DNA of 64,000 nucleotides. It comes from Lactobacillus sp. Its GTDB lineage: Bacteria; Bacillota; Bacilli; Lactobacillales; Lactobacillaceae. A program made the translations under genes and the position numbers. The DNA lies in NCBI GenBank assembly GCA_030530865.1, contig JAUMUC010000005.1, positions 1-64,000 of the forward strand. Reading direction: 5' to 3'. This document shows, one piece after another, positions 1 to 11,974 of this stretch (positions are counted from its first letter, which is position 1; each line of letters opens with the position of its first letter). The notes under the pieces are model-generated. The model saw nothing but the letters and a program-made list of their open reading frames with translations, did no database searches and was not told the DNA's origin.

Positions 1-157
1 CCTCGCGACGACATTTAATAATATAACTCTTCAGTCGTTTAAAGTCAACAACTTTTTTCAAAATATTTTTTAGTTAATTTTGAAGTTAAGAGTTCCGTTG
101 CATCAGCAACGAATAATACTTTACAGGGTTCACTTTAATTCGTCAACACTTTTATTC

Positions 158-175
158 AACTTTTTTAAAAAAGTT
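158..175. terminator. A/T-rich palindrome downstream of the deformylase-like gene
   Basis: An 18-nt perfect palindrome (AAC, six T, six A, GTT) lies 13 bp beyond the stop codon of the minus-strand deformylase-like gene. It could serve as a weak terminator but has no GC-rich stem. A second small hairpin (CGTTGC-ATCA-GCAACG, 96-111) lies further out. No gene was found in 1-187. Confidence 0.3.
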
Positions 176-187
176 TGCAAACCCTTG

Positions 188-601
188 TTAAATCAGTATT
201 CCTTGACAATGATCAATCTCGTGTTGAATCGCTTCAGCTACGAATCCTTTGAATACTTTTTCTTCTTTTTCAAATCTTTCATTATAGAATAAAACAGATA
301 TTTCATCATATCTAATCGCTTCGCGTTCCCCTAATAATGAAAGACAGCCTTCTTTAGCACGGTATTCTCCCGCTTTGGCAATTATCTTAGGATTGATCAA
401 TATGATAGGTTGAATTCCTGAAAACACGACAATAATATTCTTGTTTTCACCTATCATATTAGCTGCTAAGCCCGCAGCTTTTTGTTTATTTGCAAGCAAA
501 GTATCTTTCAAATTAAAAGCTACTGCTATATCTTGTTTGGTTGCGTCGTTTGATTTGCGTGACAAAATTAATTGATCACGAATAATTTTCTTTACTGTCA
601 T
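188..601 (-). CDS. Peptide deformylase-like protein
   Basis: A 137-residue protein of the polypeptide deformylase fold, the metallo-enzyme that removes the formyl group from N-terminal formyl-methionine of nascent proteins. All three family motifs are visible: motif 1 as GLAANMIG, motif 2 as EGCLSL (metal-ligand Cys) and motif 3 as QHEIDH (two metal-ligand His and the catalytic Glu). It is shorter than the housekeeping enzyme (about 160-185 aa). The usual Gln of motif 1 (AANQxG), which takes part in catalysis in characterised enzymes, is Met here. Short Met-type paralogues occur as second deformylases in Gram-positive bacteria. The metal site is complete, but activity cannot be judged from sequence. 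It stands alone, divergent from the following serine hydrolase. Confidence 0.8.
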   Translation of the reverse strand: MTVKKIIRDQLILSRKSNDATKQDIAVAFNLKDTLLANKQKAAGLAANMIGENKNIIVVFSGIQPIILINPKIIAKAGEYRAKEGCLSLLGEREAIRYDEISVLFYNERFEKEEKVFKGFVAEAIQHEIDHCQGILI

Positions 602-773
602 AGCGATACACCCCCATGGCTTTTTAATGATATTTTACACTATCAAACTTTATTTGTGATGCTTTTGCAATCTAAAAACATAAAAATATAATATTCGTTA
701 CAGTTTTTTAATTTTTTTTCATGCAATTTTAGATTTATAATTATGGGGACTTATCTTACTCGGAGGATTAATA

Positions 774-1976
774 ATGTTGAAAAAATTTCATCGATTTTCA
801 TTAATCACGATTACATCGACACTGCTCTTTTCTACAGTAGGCATTGCTCTTACAGAAAAAAGCAGTTCAACTTTAGCCAGTTCAGCGTCTCTGTCAACTA
901 GTGCATCTAGTGGACAAGTTGTTGCATCAAGTACAAGCACTGGTCACACAACCAGTCAAATGCAAAAACTGGTTAAGAAAACTCTTGAAAAATATCACTT
1001 ACGAGGTCGAGTTACTACTATAGAAAATGGCAAAACTGTGACTACCGGATATGGCTATGCTTGGCTGGGTAAAAAATATTCCAACACCAGTTCCAAAGTT
1101 GTCTACCCTACTGGATCACTTTCAAAAGTTATTACTGCAGCGATCATGGTGCAATTAATTAACAGCACTAAGCACTCAAAGAATCCAATTACTCAAAACT
1201 CAAAGGTTTCTAGATGGTACCCTAACCTTAAAAACTCAAGCAAAATAACCATTGGTAACTTGTTAACTCACACCTCAGGTATCACTACTGCGATTTCAAC
1301 TGAGCGTCCAAGAAGCAAGAAATCAACTCAAGCTCAAGCAGTTGCTTGGACCATTAATCAAGCTAACTACTCAAGACGTGATCGTATCGGTACTTTCAAC
1401 TATACTAATGCCAACTACATCATCTTAGCTGGTATCATTACGAAAGTAACTGGTAAATCTTTTGCTGCTAATGTAAAAAGTAGAATCATCAAAAAGCTCG
1501 GCTTAAAGAACACTTACTTCTATAGTGGTATTCCAAAATCAAAAACTGATCCTATTAGTTACACTTACAAGAATAAGAAAAATTATCAATCACCAGCAGT
1601 AGTTAACGCAAAGATCCCTACGCAAATTCCAGGTGCAGGTAGCTTATTCACTACTCCAAATGAATACATGAAAATCATTACCAACACTATCAGTGGTAAA
1701 ATTCTCAACCAGTCAGATTTCAAATATCTAACCAACTTAAAGAGTGCTTCAACCACATACTCAGGTGGAGTTTACCTAAAGAATAGTGGCAAAGTTGTCA
1801 TGGCATACGGTAACTTATATGGTGTCCACTTTGCCAACTACCAACAAATTGCTACAGATGGTAAAAATGGTATCGTCATGTTGCTCAATCAATCAAACGA
1901 TAACCAAACTAAAATTAAGCAAGCTGCTTACGAAATCTTGAAGACAATTAAGTCTAAGACATTTATCCAAGCTTAA
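774..1976 (+). CDS. Exported beta-lactamase-fold serine hydrolase (penicillin-binding-protein related)
   Basis: A 400-residue protein with an N-terminal hydrophobic export segment (about residues 8-27), then a Ser/Thr/Ala-rich linker (about 30-62) and a class C beta-lactamase/DD-peptidase-like domain. The SxxK nucleophile motif reads S115-L-S-K118 and the second motif Y210-T-N212; an HTSG loop (166-169) typical of the family is also present. The start follows a GGAGG at proper spacing. Proteins of this type act outside the membrane on peptidoglycan peptides or esters; true beta-lactamase activity is not implied. The gene is monocistronic, with its own terminator shared with convergent exoA. 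Confidence 0.8.
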   Translation: MLKKFHRFSLITITSTLLFSTVGIALTEKSSSTLASSASLSTSASSGQVVASSTSTGHTTSQMQKLVKKTLEKYHLRGRVTTIENGKTVTTGYGYAWLGKKYSNTSSKVVYPTGSLSKVITAAIMVQLINSTKHSKNPITQNSKVSRWYPNLKNSSKITIGNLLTHTSGITTAISTERPRSKKSTQAQAVAWTINQANYSRRDRIGTFNYTNANYIILAGIITKVTGKSFAANVKSRIIKKLGLKNTYFYSGIPKSKTDPISYTYKNKKNYQSPAVVNAKIPTQIPGAGSLFTTPNEYMKIITNTISGKILNQSDFKYLTNLKSASTTYSGGVYLKNSGKVVMAYGNLYGVHFANYQQIATDGKNGIVMLLNQSNDNQTKIKQAAYEILKTIKSKTFIQA

Positions 1977-1982
1977 TAAACA

Positions 1983-2010
1983 AAAAGGACGGAAAATTTT
2001 CCGTCCTTTT

Positions 2011-2014
<4 letters not shown>
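1983..2014. terminator. Bidirectional intrinsic terminator
   Basis: A stem of AAGGACGGAAA pairing with TTTCCGTCCTT, flanked by A and T runs, lies between the convergent serine hydrolase and exoA genes. It overlaps the exoA stop codon and can serve both strands. Confidence 0.85.
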
Positions 2015-3995
<1,981 letters not shown>

Positions 3996-4010
3996 TCTTT
4001 TAGACATAAT

Positions 4011-4043
4011 AAAAAAAGACATATCAATCGATATGTCTTTTTT
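4011..4043. terminator. Bidirectional terminator between ldhD copy 1 and surface protein 1
   Basis: An 8-bp stem GACATATC/GATATGTC with loop AATC, flanked by seven A and six T. It is placed to end both ldhD and the convergent surface-protein mRNA, and is duplicated at 11939-11971. Confidence 0.9.
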
Positions 4044-4046
4044 GTT

Positions 4047-7000
4047 TTACTTGTTTTCTTCCTCTTCGTCACGTTTTCTACGCTTGAATAGTAAGAAGAA
4101 CCACCAGCCTAATCCAGCTACAATTGCTGCACCTAATGCGTACAATGGAGCGTGTTTAAGCAAGTCATTTTGACCAGATTGCTTACCAAGATCCTTGACA
4201 GCACCGTTCAAGTCATCTAAGGCATTTTGCTTATCTGCTAAACTACCATTTTCTAAGGCTTTTTCGGCATTGGCAATTGCTTGGTCTAATCTTGCCTTTT
4301 GAGCACTAGATGCATTCTTGTATAGATCAGAATTCTTCAATGCTTTGGCATTCTTGAGTGCCAGTCTTAAAGCAGCTGAAAGCAAATCATTCATTGCCTT
4401 GTTCTTTTCTGCTCTTGATCCATGCTTCAAGGCATTTTCAGCGTCACGAATTGCCTTTCTAAGGCCATCTTTATCGCTAGCTGAAATATTCTTAGCGTTA
4501 ATAGAATTCTTGGTATCTTTTGCACTCTTGATGGCAGACTTCAATCCAAGATCAGTCAAGTTATCAAGGGCTTTCTTCTTGTCTGACTTAGAACCATGCT
4601 TCAATGCATCTTCGGCATCGTTGATAGCTTGCTTTAACTTATCCTTGTCTGAAGAACCATGTTCTTGTTTCTTCTTAGCATCTTCGATGGCACCCTTTAA
4701 AGTGGTATCAATGTCAGATGGCTTAGTTGGCTTGTTAGGCTTCTTGCTATCACTTGGTTTAGTACCTGAGCTTGGTTTCTTACCATCACCTGGCTTGGTT
4801 GAACCTGGGGTAGTAGTTCCTGAACCTGGCTTCTTACCGTCACCTGGCTTAGTTGAACCTGGGGTAGTAGTGCCTGGAGTAATACTTGAACCTGGTTTCT
4901 TACCATCGCCTGGTTTAGTACCTGAACCTGGTTTCTTGCCATCACCTGGTTTATTACCTGATCCTGGCTTCTTACCATCATTTGGCTTAGTTGAACCACC
5001 CTTACCTGAATCTGGCTTCTTAGTCTTAGTGTAAGTAATTACAACTTCTGAATCAGCCAAGTTAGTAAGGTCAGTGTTACTCTTTTGAGTAAGATCTTCA
5101 GCTTCAACCTTTGATTTATCAGCCTTGTAACCTTTAATCTTAGGTACCTTGTATTCTGGAAGACTTCCAGTCCATTGATCCTTAGATGCTAGCCAATCAG
5201 TGTAATCAACTGAAGTTACTTGGCCATCTACAACTGAATTAGTCTTGTGCTTAATACCCTTCAATTCAACGGTTTGCGTAATTGTCTTGTAGTGACTCTT
5301 ACCCTTCTTAAGCACAATCTTTCTAGTAACAGTCTTATTGTCAACTACTGGGTTACCTTGTTCGTCAGTTACAGTTTCATCTGTTGGAACAACTGAGACT
5401 ACAATCTTTTGATCATTATCTGCAGTGAATGTGTATGAATCCACTTTACCACTAACAATCGTGTAACCTGCTGGCAACTTGTCGTATGTTGGTGTTGCAG
5501 TTCCATCTGTCACACCGTTAATTACGTCTTCAGTACCAACTACTTGGTTATCACGAATGTTCTTGTATTCTACTTGTACTGATTGAGGGTTTGCAGTGTA
5601 AGTAATAACTTCTGAACTATCAGCTAACTTATCAATGTCTTCGTTAGTCATCTTAGTTACATCAATTGCAGCTACAGACTTCTTATCTACAGTGTATCCG
5701 GCAATTGCTTCTGATACATATTCTGGTAAACTACCAGTCCACTTGTCCTTAGCTTCTAACCAGTCAGTGTATTCAGTTGAGCTTACCTTTCCATCTGCAA
5801 CAGTATTAATCTTGTGCTTAATACCAGTTAAAGTAATAGTTTGAGTTACTGTCTTGTAGTCACTAGCACCCTTCTTCAAGATAATCTTTCTAGTTACAGT
5901 CTTAGTGTCTGTGACTGGGTTACCTTCCTTGTCAGTTAAAGTTTCATCATCTTTGACAACCTTAACGTGAACCTTTTGGTCACTATCTGCAGTGAATGTG
6001 TAACTTGGTACATTTCCACTAACAATTGTGTAACCTGCTGGCAACTTATCGTAAGTTAATGTTGCAGTTCCATCTGTCACACCACTAACGGCATCTTCAG
6101 TACCAACTACAGTATCGTCAGCAAGGTTTTCATAAACTACTTTAACTGATTGTGGATTTGCAGTGTAAGTAATCACTTCATTAATAGTATTCAAACCATC
6201 AAGTTCACCATTAGTCTTAGTTGAAAGATCTAATGCAGCTATAGTCTTCTTGTCTGGAGTGTATCCAGCAATTTCTTCAGCTGAGAATGATGGCAATGTT
6301 GTACTTGTTAATTCAGTAGCACTTTCATCACTATCAAGTACTACTTTCCACTTATCCTTAGCTTCTAACCAGTCAGTGTATTCAGTTGAACTTACCTTTC
6401 CACCTGTAACTGTATTAATTTTGTGCTTAATACCGGTCAAAGTAATAGTTTGAGTAACGTTGTTATGACCTTCTTTGTTTGAGCTAATCTTTCTAGTAAT
6501 AGTCTTAGTATCTGTTACTGGATTACCTTGTTCATCAGTTAAAGTCTCATCATTCTTAACAACCAAAACCTTGATTAAGTTTTCATCTGAGTTATCTGAG
6601 TATTGCTTCTTACCCACAAATTTACCACTTACATAAGTGTAACCTTCTGGAATTGCATAGTCAGAATCATTAATATCTTGGTCTGTGTAAATTGTTCCAG
6701 TAAATTTCTTAGATTGCCCTACTTGTTTAGCTTGATCATTGTAGTCGTAGTAAGCAATTGTAATGGTTGGTGCTACAACATTTACACTAACAGTTATTTC
6801 CTTAGTAAAAGTAACACCTTTATAACTACCTAATACATTTAATTTTACGGTCTTTTGACCGGCAGTTGAAAGATCTAAATCAGTTGCAGTTACTAATAGA
6901 CCCGGAACTGCCTTTTTAACTGCATCATCAATTAAATTACTAAAGTCAGGATATGAATTTGTGTATAAAGTTGGTAATTTGTCAGCAGACTTAGGAACAA

Positions 7001-9824
7001 TGTTTAATACATCAACTGGAATATCTGAAACCGTTCCATCGGTTGTACTGATCTTAACCTTAATTAAGTTAACACCAGGAACTAAATGATCTGATGAAGA
7101 TATATTTGGATTGGACAATTTAGAATTTCCTGGTAGAAGTGTATTCAAAACTGTATTTGACAGGTCACCATTTGAGGTAACTACAGGTTTAGCATCATTT
7201 ACAATCGTAACGCTACCTGCATCATCAAATTTTTCGGTAACAGATCCTTTATACTCATCAGCTGTAACAAATGTAGAGAATGTTCCTTTATTTCCAATAG
7301 CTGATACAGAGTTGTCAACTGTTGCAGTTAGAGTCAATGCTCCACTTTCAACATTTGCTGATATTGTTGGACTTTGGAGTAAAACAGACTTGATAGTACT
7401 CTTATCAGTTATTTGATCCCAAGTCTTAAATTTTGACTCATCAACTTTGCCATCTTTATTATTACTCAAATCATAGTACTCAGTTGAATATAAAGCAGTC
7501 GTACTTGGATCAGATAATTTTTGTGACTTTAATGTATAGCCAATTCCAGTTGGTAAGTTAATCACCATTTGAGCATTATTAGTTGGTTTTGGAGATAAAC
7601 TTCTTAGCTTAAATTCGGTAGTAATCGTATTATCTGGATTTAAGATAGAGGTATTGATATCTGGAAAACTTGAATCTTTGGTATTTGTTTGAGTATTAAT
7701 GGAAATCAATAATGTTTGAAGTGACAATAAATTTAAACCTGCTTTTTTTACCCAAGTTGCTTTGTCAGTATCTAATCCAAGCTGCTTCAATTCTTCTAAA
7801 TAATATTGTCCTGAACTCTTCAATTCAAAAAAATCACTTCCTGAAATAATTTCAGGATTGATAATCGTATATGCTGCCTGCTTACCAAGCTTAGCGTTGG
7901 CATTTGCTTTAACTGTGTAGATGTATTTTTTTCTATCATTAGATACTGGGCTTTCGAAAGAAAAATTATAAACAGTCATAGTTCCTTTTTGTTCAATACT
8001 TTTTAGACTGTTTTTCATTTCTTCAGGCATTTGAGAAATATAAACATTTTCAGGCAAGATAATACTTGTGTCATATTTAACTATCAGATCTTGATTTTTG
8101 AAAATCTCTGGATAGTATTTTTTCTTTTGTAATGTATTAGATAGACCATTAAATACATCAAATGACAGATAGAAATCCCGACTGCCAGTCACTAAATGAA
8201 GATTTTCATCAAAACCCACATTCATGTTTTGAGCTAGGGAATACCCAAACTTGTTATTTCGGTCTATAGTTAGGTCAGTAGTTTCTTTTTGAATTATTTC
8301 TCCATTCTTGCTAAGTGTTGCAGTAAGCGCACCACTATCGCCTAAAGCATAAACATAAAATTGAATTGTCGAATATCCACTATTAATCTTGAAAACTAGT
8401 TTTTTAATTTGTTTTGTAATCTCGTCATAATATGTAGTGTCTACAAGTTTAACACTGTCTGAATACTGTAGTGCATCGTATTCGCCAGAATCAAAAACAG
8501 CTACATTCTTAGGTATATCAATCTCAAAAGTTGTGTCCTGTGCATCATTAAGATTATAGTAAAAATATTTACGTACAGTAGGAGAGGCAAAATCTGGTTT
8601 TTTAACTTCAAATTTAGGATTCTTCGGTACAGGTGCAATCACTTTTGTTGGTAAAGTGTAAGGAGTTGTATATGAATATATTTGCTCGCCTGTATTCGGA
8701 TCAGTAACAATCAAGGTAGCTTTCCAATTCTTCACTTTACCAATAGAGTCTTCTCCAAAATAACCCCAGACTTTCTGGCTATAATCCTTCAACTCTATTG
8801 TTCCAGTTTTTGAAAATCCATCTGGAATTTCAACTTTAATGCTAAAGCTGCCAAGTTTAGTGTATTTAGATATATCAGCAATAGAGCCAGATATGAAAAT
8901 ACTTGGCCAGAAGGAAAAGATAGAGTATCTAGTAGCTGCTGAGTTAATTTCACCATCCAATTGTTTATCAAACAATTTCTTCAAGTTGGTCCATGTGCCC
9001 TCTACATCAAACCTAGTATCATATATAATCGTTTTATCAATACTTCCTAATGACTGACCATTTTTATCACTACCAGTTAAATTGATATTTCTTGAGGTCT
9101 CCTTTGAATCTTTAGCTGACATTATATTTTTATATGCAACTTCTGGAGCCATTTTAAAAGTAATTGGACCTACCAAAACATCCTGCTTAGCAGTAAGCTC
9201 AACATAGATATTATTTTTATCAGAATTAGTTTTATAATCAAAGAATGTTGCGTCATTATCAGTAAATTTTATACCACTAAAAATATAACCCTTAGGAATC
9301 GTCAGTTTATATCGATCACCTTGTTTGGCTTTAACAGCTACCTTAACCGTCAAATCCGTATCATCAAAACTAACAGTACTCTTATCCAAACTCAAAGCAC
9401 CATCTTGTAGCATATTAGTAGGTTGTGAAGTAGTTTCTGTCAAAGTGCGCGTCAAACTAGCAGCACGATCACTGATAGCTGCTTGCTTAGCTTCATCAAA
9501 TTGGTCAGTTGATGCTTCCTTGTTTTCAACAACAGGCGAACTTTCTTTAACGTCTGAAAGTTCTTGACTTTGAACATCTGAAGATACAGAACTAGTCACA
9601 TCTTGTTGGTCAGTTACCGTAGATTCGTTTGAATCTTCCTTAGTTTCTGCGTCCCTGTGCTCTGTAGCTTCGCTGCTTGCAGTTTGCGCAATTGGTTGGT
9701 CATTAGCCTTAACGGTGTGGCTTGTTACCCCCCCCATTGAAATTGTGGCCAATACCACACTACATAAGCCTACTGATAACTTCCGTAGGCTAAAAATTTG
9801 TTTATTATCTCTAAAATGTTTCAT
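4047..9824 (-). CDS. Giant YSIRK-type surface protein with Mub-like repeats (copy 1)
   Basis: About 1925 residues from the ATG that follows GGAGGT. Order: YSIRK-type signal peptide (FSLRKLSVGLCSVVLATI, about 10-27) cleaved near VKA; a Ser/Thr/Glu-rich stretch; a large unrecognised N-terminal region (about 100-1070) likely to face ligands; three tandem repeats (about 1075-1596) resembling mucus-binding-protein Mub B2/MucBP modules (motifs VTRKI, TLTGIKHK, EYTDWL, GYT, VITYT); a Pro/Gly/Lys-rich wall-spanning stretch (1598-1701) built from KPGDGKKPGSG units; three Ala/Lys-rich helical FIVAR-like repeats (1708-1881); a membrane segment and a KRRKR tail. No LPXTG sortase motif is present, so the protein looks membrane-anchored. 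The C-terminal ~1090 residues equal those of the second copy; the N-terminus differs. A role in binding host mucus or glycans is inferred. Confidence 0.85.
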   Translation of the reverse strand: MKHFRDNKQIFSLRKLSVGLCSVVLATISMGGVTSHTVKANDQPIAQTASSEATEHRDAETKEDSNESTVTDQQDVTSSVSSDVQSQELSDVKESSPVVENKEASTDQFDEAKQAAISDRAASLTRTLTETTSQPTNMLQDGALSLDKSTVSFDDTDLTVKVAVKAKQGDRYKLTIPKGYIFSGIKFTDNDATFFDYKTNSDKNNIYVELTAKQDVLVGPITFKMAPEVAYKNIMSAKDSKETSRNINLTGSDKNGQSLGSIDKTIIYDTRFDVEGTWTNLKKLFDKQLDGEINSAATRYSIFSFWPSIFISGSIADISKYTKLGSFSIKVEIPDGFSKTGTIELKDYSQKVWGYFGEDSIGKVKNWKATLIVTDPNTGEQIYSYTTPYTLPTKVIAPVPKNPKFEVKKPDFASPTVRKYFYYNLNDAQDTTFEIDIPKNVAVFDSGEYDALQYSDSVKLVDTTYYDEITKQIKKLVFKINSGYSTIQFYVYALGDSGALTATLSKNGEIIQKETTDLTIDRNNKFGYSLAQNMNVGFDENLHLVTGSRDFYLSFDVFNGLSNTLQKKKYYPEIFKNQDLIVKYDTSIILPENVYISQMPEEMKNSLKSIEQKGTMTVYNFSFESPVSNDRKKYIYTVKANANAKLGKQAAYTIINPEIISGSDFFELKSSGQYYLEELKQLGLDTDKATWVKKAGLNLLSLQTLLISINTQTNTKDSSFPDINTSILNPDNTITTEFKLRSLSPKPTNNAQMVINLPTGIGYTLKSQKLSDPSTTALYSTEYYDLSNNKDGKVDESKFKTWDQITDKSTIKSVLLQSPTISANVESGALTLTATVDNSVSAIGNKGTFSTFVTADEYKGSVTEKFDDAGSVTIVNDAKPVVTSNGDLSNTVLNTLLPGNSKLSNPNISSSDHLVPGVNLIKVKISTTDGTVSDIPVDVLNIVPKSADKLPTLYTNSYPDFSNLIDDAVKKAVPGLLVTATDLDLSTAGQKTVKLNVLGSYKGVTFTKEITVSVNVVAPTITIAYYDYNDQAKQVGQSKKFTGTIYTDQDINDSDYAIPEGYTYVSGKFVGKKQYSDNSDENLIKVLVVKNDETLTDEQGNPVTDTKTITRKISSNKEGHNNVTQTITLTGIKHKINTVTGGKVSSTEYTDWLEAKDKWKVVLDSDESATELTSTTLPSFSAEEIAGYTPDKKTIAALDLSTKTNGELDGLNTINEVITYTANPQSVKVVYENLADDTVVGTEDAVSGVTDGTATLTYDKLPAGYTIVSGNVPSYTFTADSDQKVHVKVVKDDETLTDKEGNPVTDTKTVTRKIILKKGASDYKTVTQTITLTGIKHKINTVADGKVSSTEYTDWLEAKDKWTGSLPEYVSEAIAGYTVDKKSVAAIDVTKMTNEDIDKLADSSEVITYTANPQSVQVEYKNIRDNQVVGTEDVINGVTDGTATPTYDKLPAGYTIVSGKVDSYTFTADNDQKIVVSVVPTDETVTDEQGNPVVDNKTVTRKIVLKKGKSHYKTITQTVELKGIKHKTNSVVDGQVTSVDYTDWLASKDQWTGSLPEYKVPKIKGYKADKSKVEAEDLTQKSNTDLTNLADSEVVITYTKTKKPDSGKGGSTKPNDGKKPGSGNKPGDGKKPGSGTKPGDGKKPGSSITPGTTTPGSTKPGDGKKPGSGTTTPGSTKPGDGKKPSSGTKPSDSKKPNKPTKPSDIDTTLKGAIEDAKKKQEHGSSDKDKLKQAINDAEDALKHGSKSDKKKALDNLTDLGLKSAIKSAKDTKNSINAKNISASDKDGLRKAIRDAENALKHGSRAEKNKAMNDLLSAALRLALKNAKALKNSDLYKNASSAQKARLDQAIANAEKALENGSLADKQNALDDLNGAVKDLGKQSGQNDLLKHAPLYALGAAIVAGLGWWFFLLFKRRKRDEEEENK

Positions 9825-9845
9825 TTCTATACCTCCAATAAATAA

Positions 9846-9859
9846 TGTAAACGCTAACA
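9846..9859. promoter_or_regulatory. cre-like site upstream of surface protein 1
   Basis: TGTAAACGCTAACA fits the catabolite-responsive element pattern (TGnAAnCGnnnnCA) bound by CcpA. It lies just upstream of the GGAGGT ribosome binding site of surface protein 1, in the promoter or 5' UTR. The equivalent region of surface protein 2 has no such site. Confidence 0.55.
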
Positions 9860-9944
9860 CTTAATTATATTTTATTATATAATTAAAACTTTTTCCATAA
9901 TAATTACTAATTATGACCATTTATCTTTTTTGTTTTACATCTAA

Positions 9945-10796
9945 TTAAAATTCAGCTGTATCGGGATCGGTTGCCTTTGCACCAGTTCCATCTAATTTAT
10001 CTAATTCTTTGATGTCAGTATCTTCCAACTTGAAGTCAAAGACCTCAAAGTTAGCCTTAATATATTCATCGTGAACTGACTTAGGCAATGGCAAGAATCC
10101 GTGTTCCAATGACCATCTAATCAAAATTTGAGCAGTAGATTTACCATATTTTGAAGCAATGGCTTTAACAGTTTCATTTCCTAACATGCCACCAGTACCT
10201 AATGGTGAATATGCTTCAGAAAGCATGCCCCACTTATCATTTTCTTTTTGAACAGCCAATTGCATATCGCCTGGGTTCAAGAAAATTTGGTTAACAACTG
10301 GCTTAATTTCAGCAGTCTTCATTAAAGCATCAATGTGGTGCTTCTTAAAGTTAGAAATACCTAAGCTACGAATTTTACCAGCTTTTTGAGCTTCTTCCAT
10401 TGCTCTCCAAGTTTCAGCATTTAATTCTTCATATTGATCACGAATCTTTACAGGATTAGGCCAGTGGATTAAATACAAATCTAAATAATCCAAATCCAAG
10501 CGTGTCAAACTATCATCAATTGCCTTTTTCGCAGCTTCGTAGTTATGAGCATCGTTCCATAACTTAGTAGTGACAAATAAATCTTCACGCTTAATGCCAC
10601 TATCTTTAATTCCTTGACCGACACTTTCTTCATTTCCATAGATTGCAGCAGTATCGATTAAACGATAACCCGCATCAATTGCAGTTTTAACTGCGTGTCT
10701 AGCAACTTCACCATCAGGTGTTTGCCAAGTACCAAAGCCGATAGCAGGAATTTCATTGCCATCGCTTAATTTGAAAGAATGTTCAAATTTTGCCAT
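9945..10796 (-). CDS. Aldo/keto reductase (AKR5-type, 2,5-diketogluconate-reductase family)
   Basis: A 283-residue NADPH-dependent TIM-barrel oxidoreductase. The AKR catalytic tetrad is D48, Y53, K78 and H111 (in DTAAIYGNE, TKLWND, LIHWPNP). The C-terminal nucleotide-binding loop includes PKSVHDEYIKANFEVFDF. The natural substrate of these broad-range carbonyl reductases cannot be told from sequence. It is the only intact gene between the duplicated ldhD/surface-protein units. It is divergent from ldhD copy 2 and upstream of surface protein 1 on the same strand. AGGAGGT precedes the ATG. Confidence 0.9.
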   Translation of the reverse strand: MAKFEHSFKLSDGNEIPAIGFGTWQTPDGEVARHAVKTAIDAGYRLIDTAAIYGNEESVGQGIKDSGIKREDLFVTTKLWNDAHNYEAAKKAIDDSLTRLDLDYLDLYLIHWPNPVKIRDQYEELNAETWRAMEEAQKAGKIRSLGISNFKKHHIDALMKTAEIKPVVNQIFLNPGDMQLAVQKENDKWGMLSEAYSPLGTGGMLGNETVKAIASKYGKSTAQILIRWSLEHGFLPLPKSVHDEYIKANFEVFDFKLEDTDIKELDKLDGTGAKATDPDTAEF

Positions 10797-10798
10797 AA

Positions 10799-11923
<1,125 letters not shown>

Positions 11924-11938
11924 TCTTTTAGACATAAT

Positions 11939-11971
11939 AAAAAAAGACATATCAATCGATATGTCTTTTTT
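11939..11971. terminator. Bidirectional terminator between ldhD copy 2 and surface protein 2
   Basis: Same GACATATC/GATATGTC hairpin with A and T flanks as at 4011-4043; part of the identical repeat. Confidence 0.9.
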
Positions 11972-11974
11972 GTT

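Noticed and set aside
4697..4999. CRISPR-like short repeats in the KPGDGKKPGSG region
   Set aside because: The periodicity is that of a coding low-complexity wall-spanning segment in frame with the surface protein; spacers are not unique.
4318..5034. 238-codon plus-strand open frame opposite the surface-protein repeats (and its twin at 12246)
   Set aside because: An antisense shadow of the Pro/Gly/Lys-rich and helical repeats; no ribosome binding site, and composition is dictated by the sense strand.
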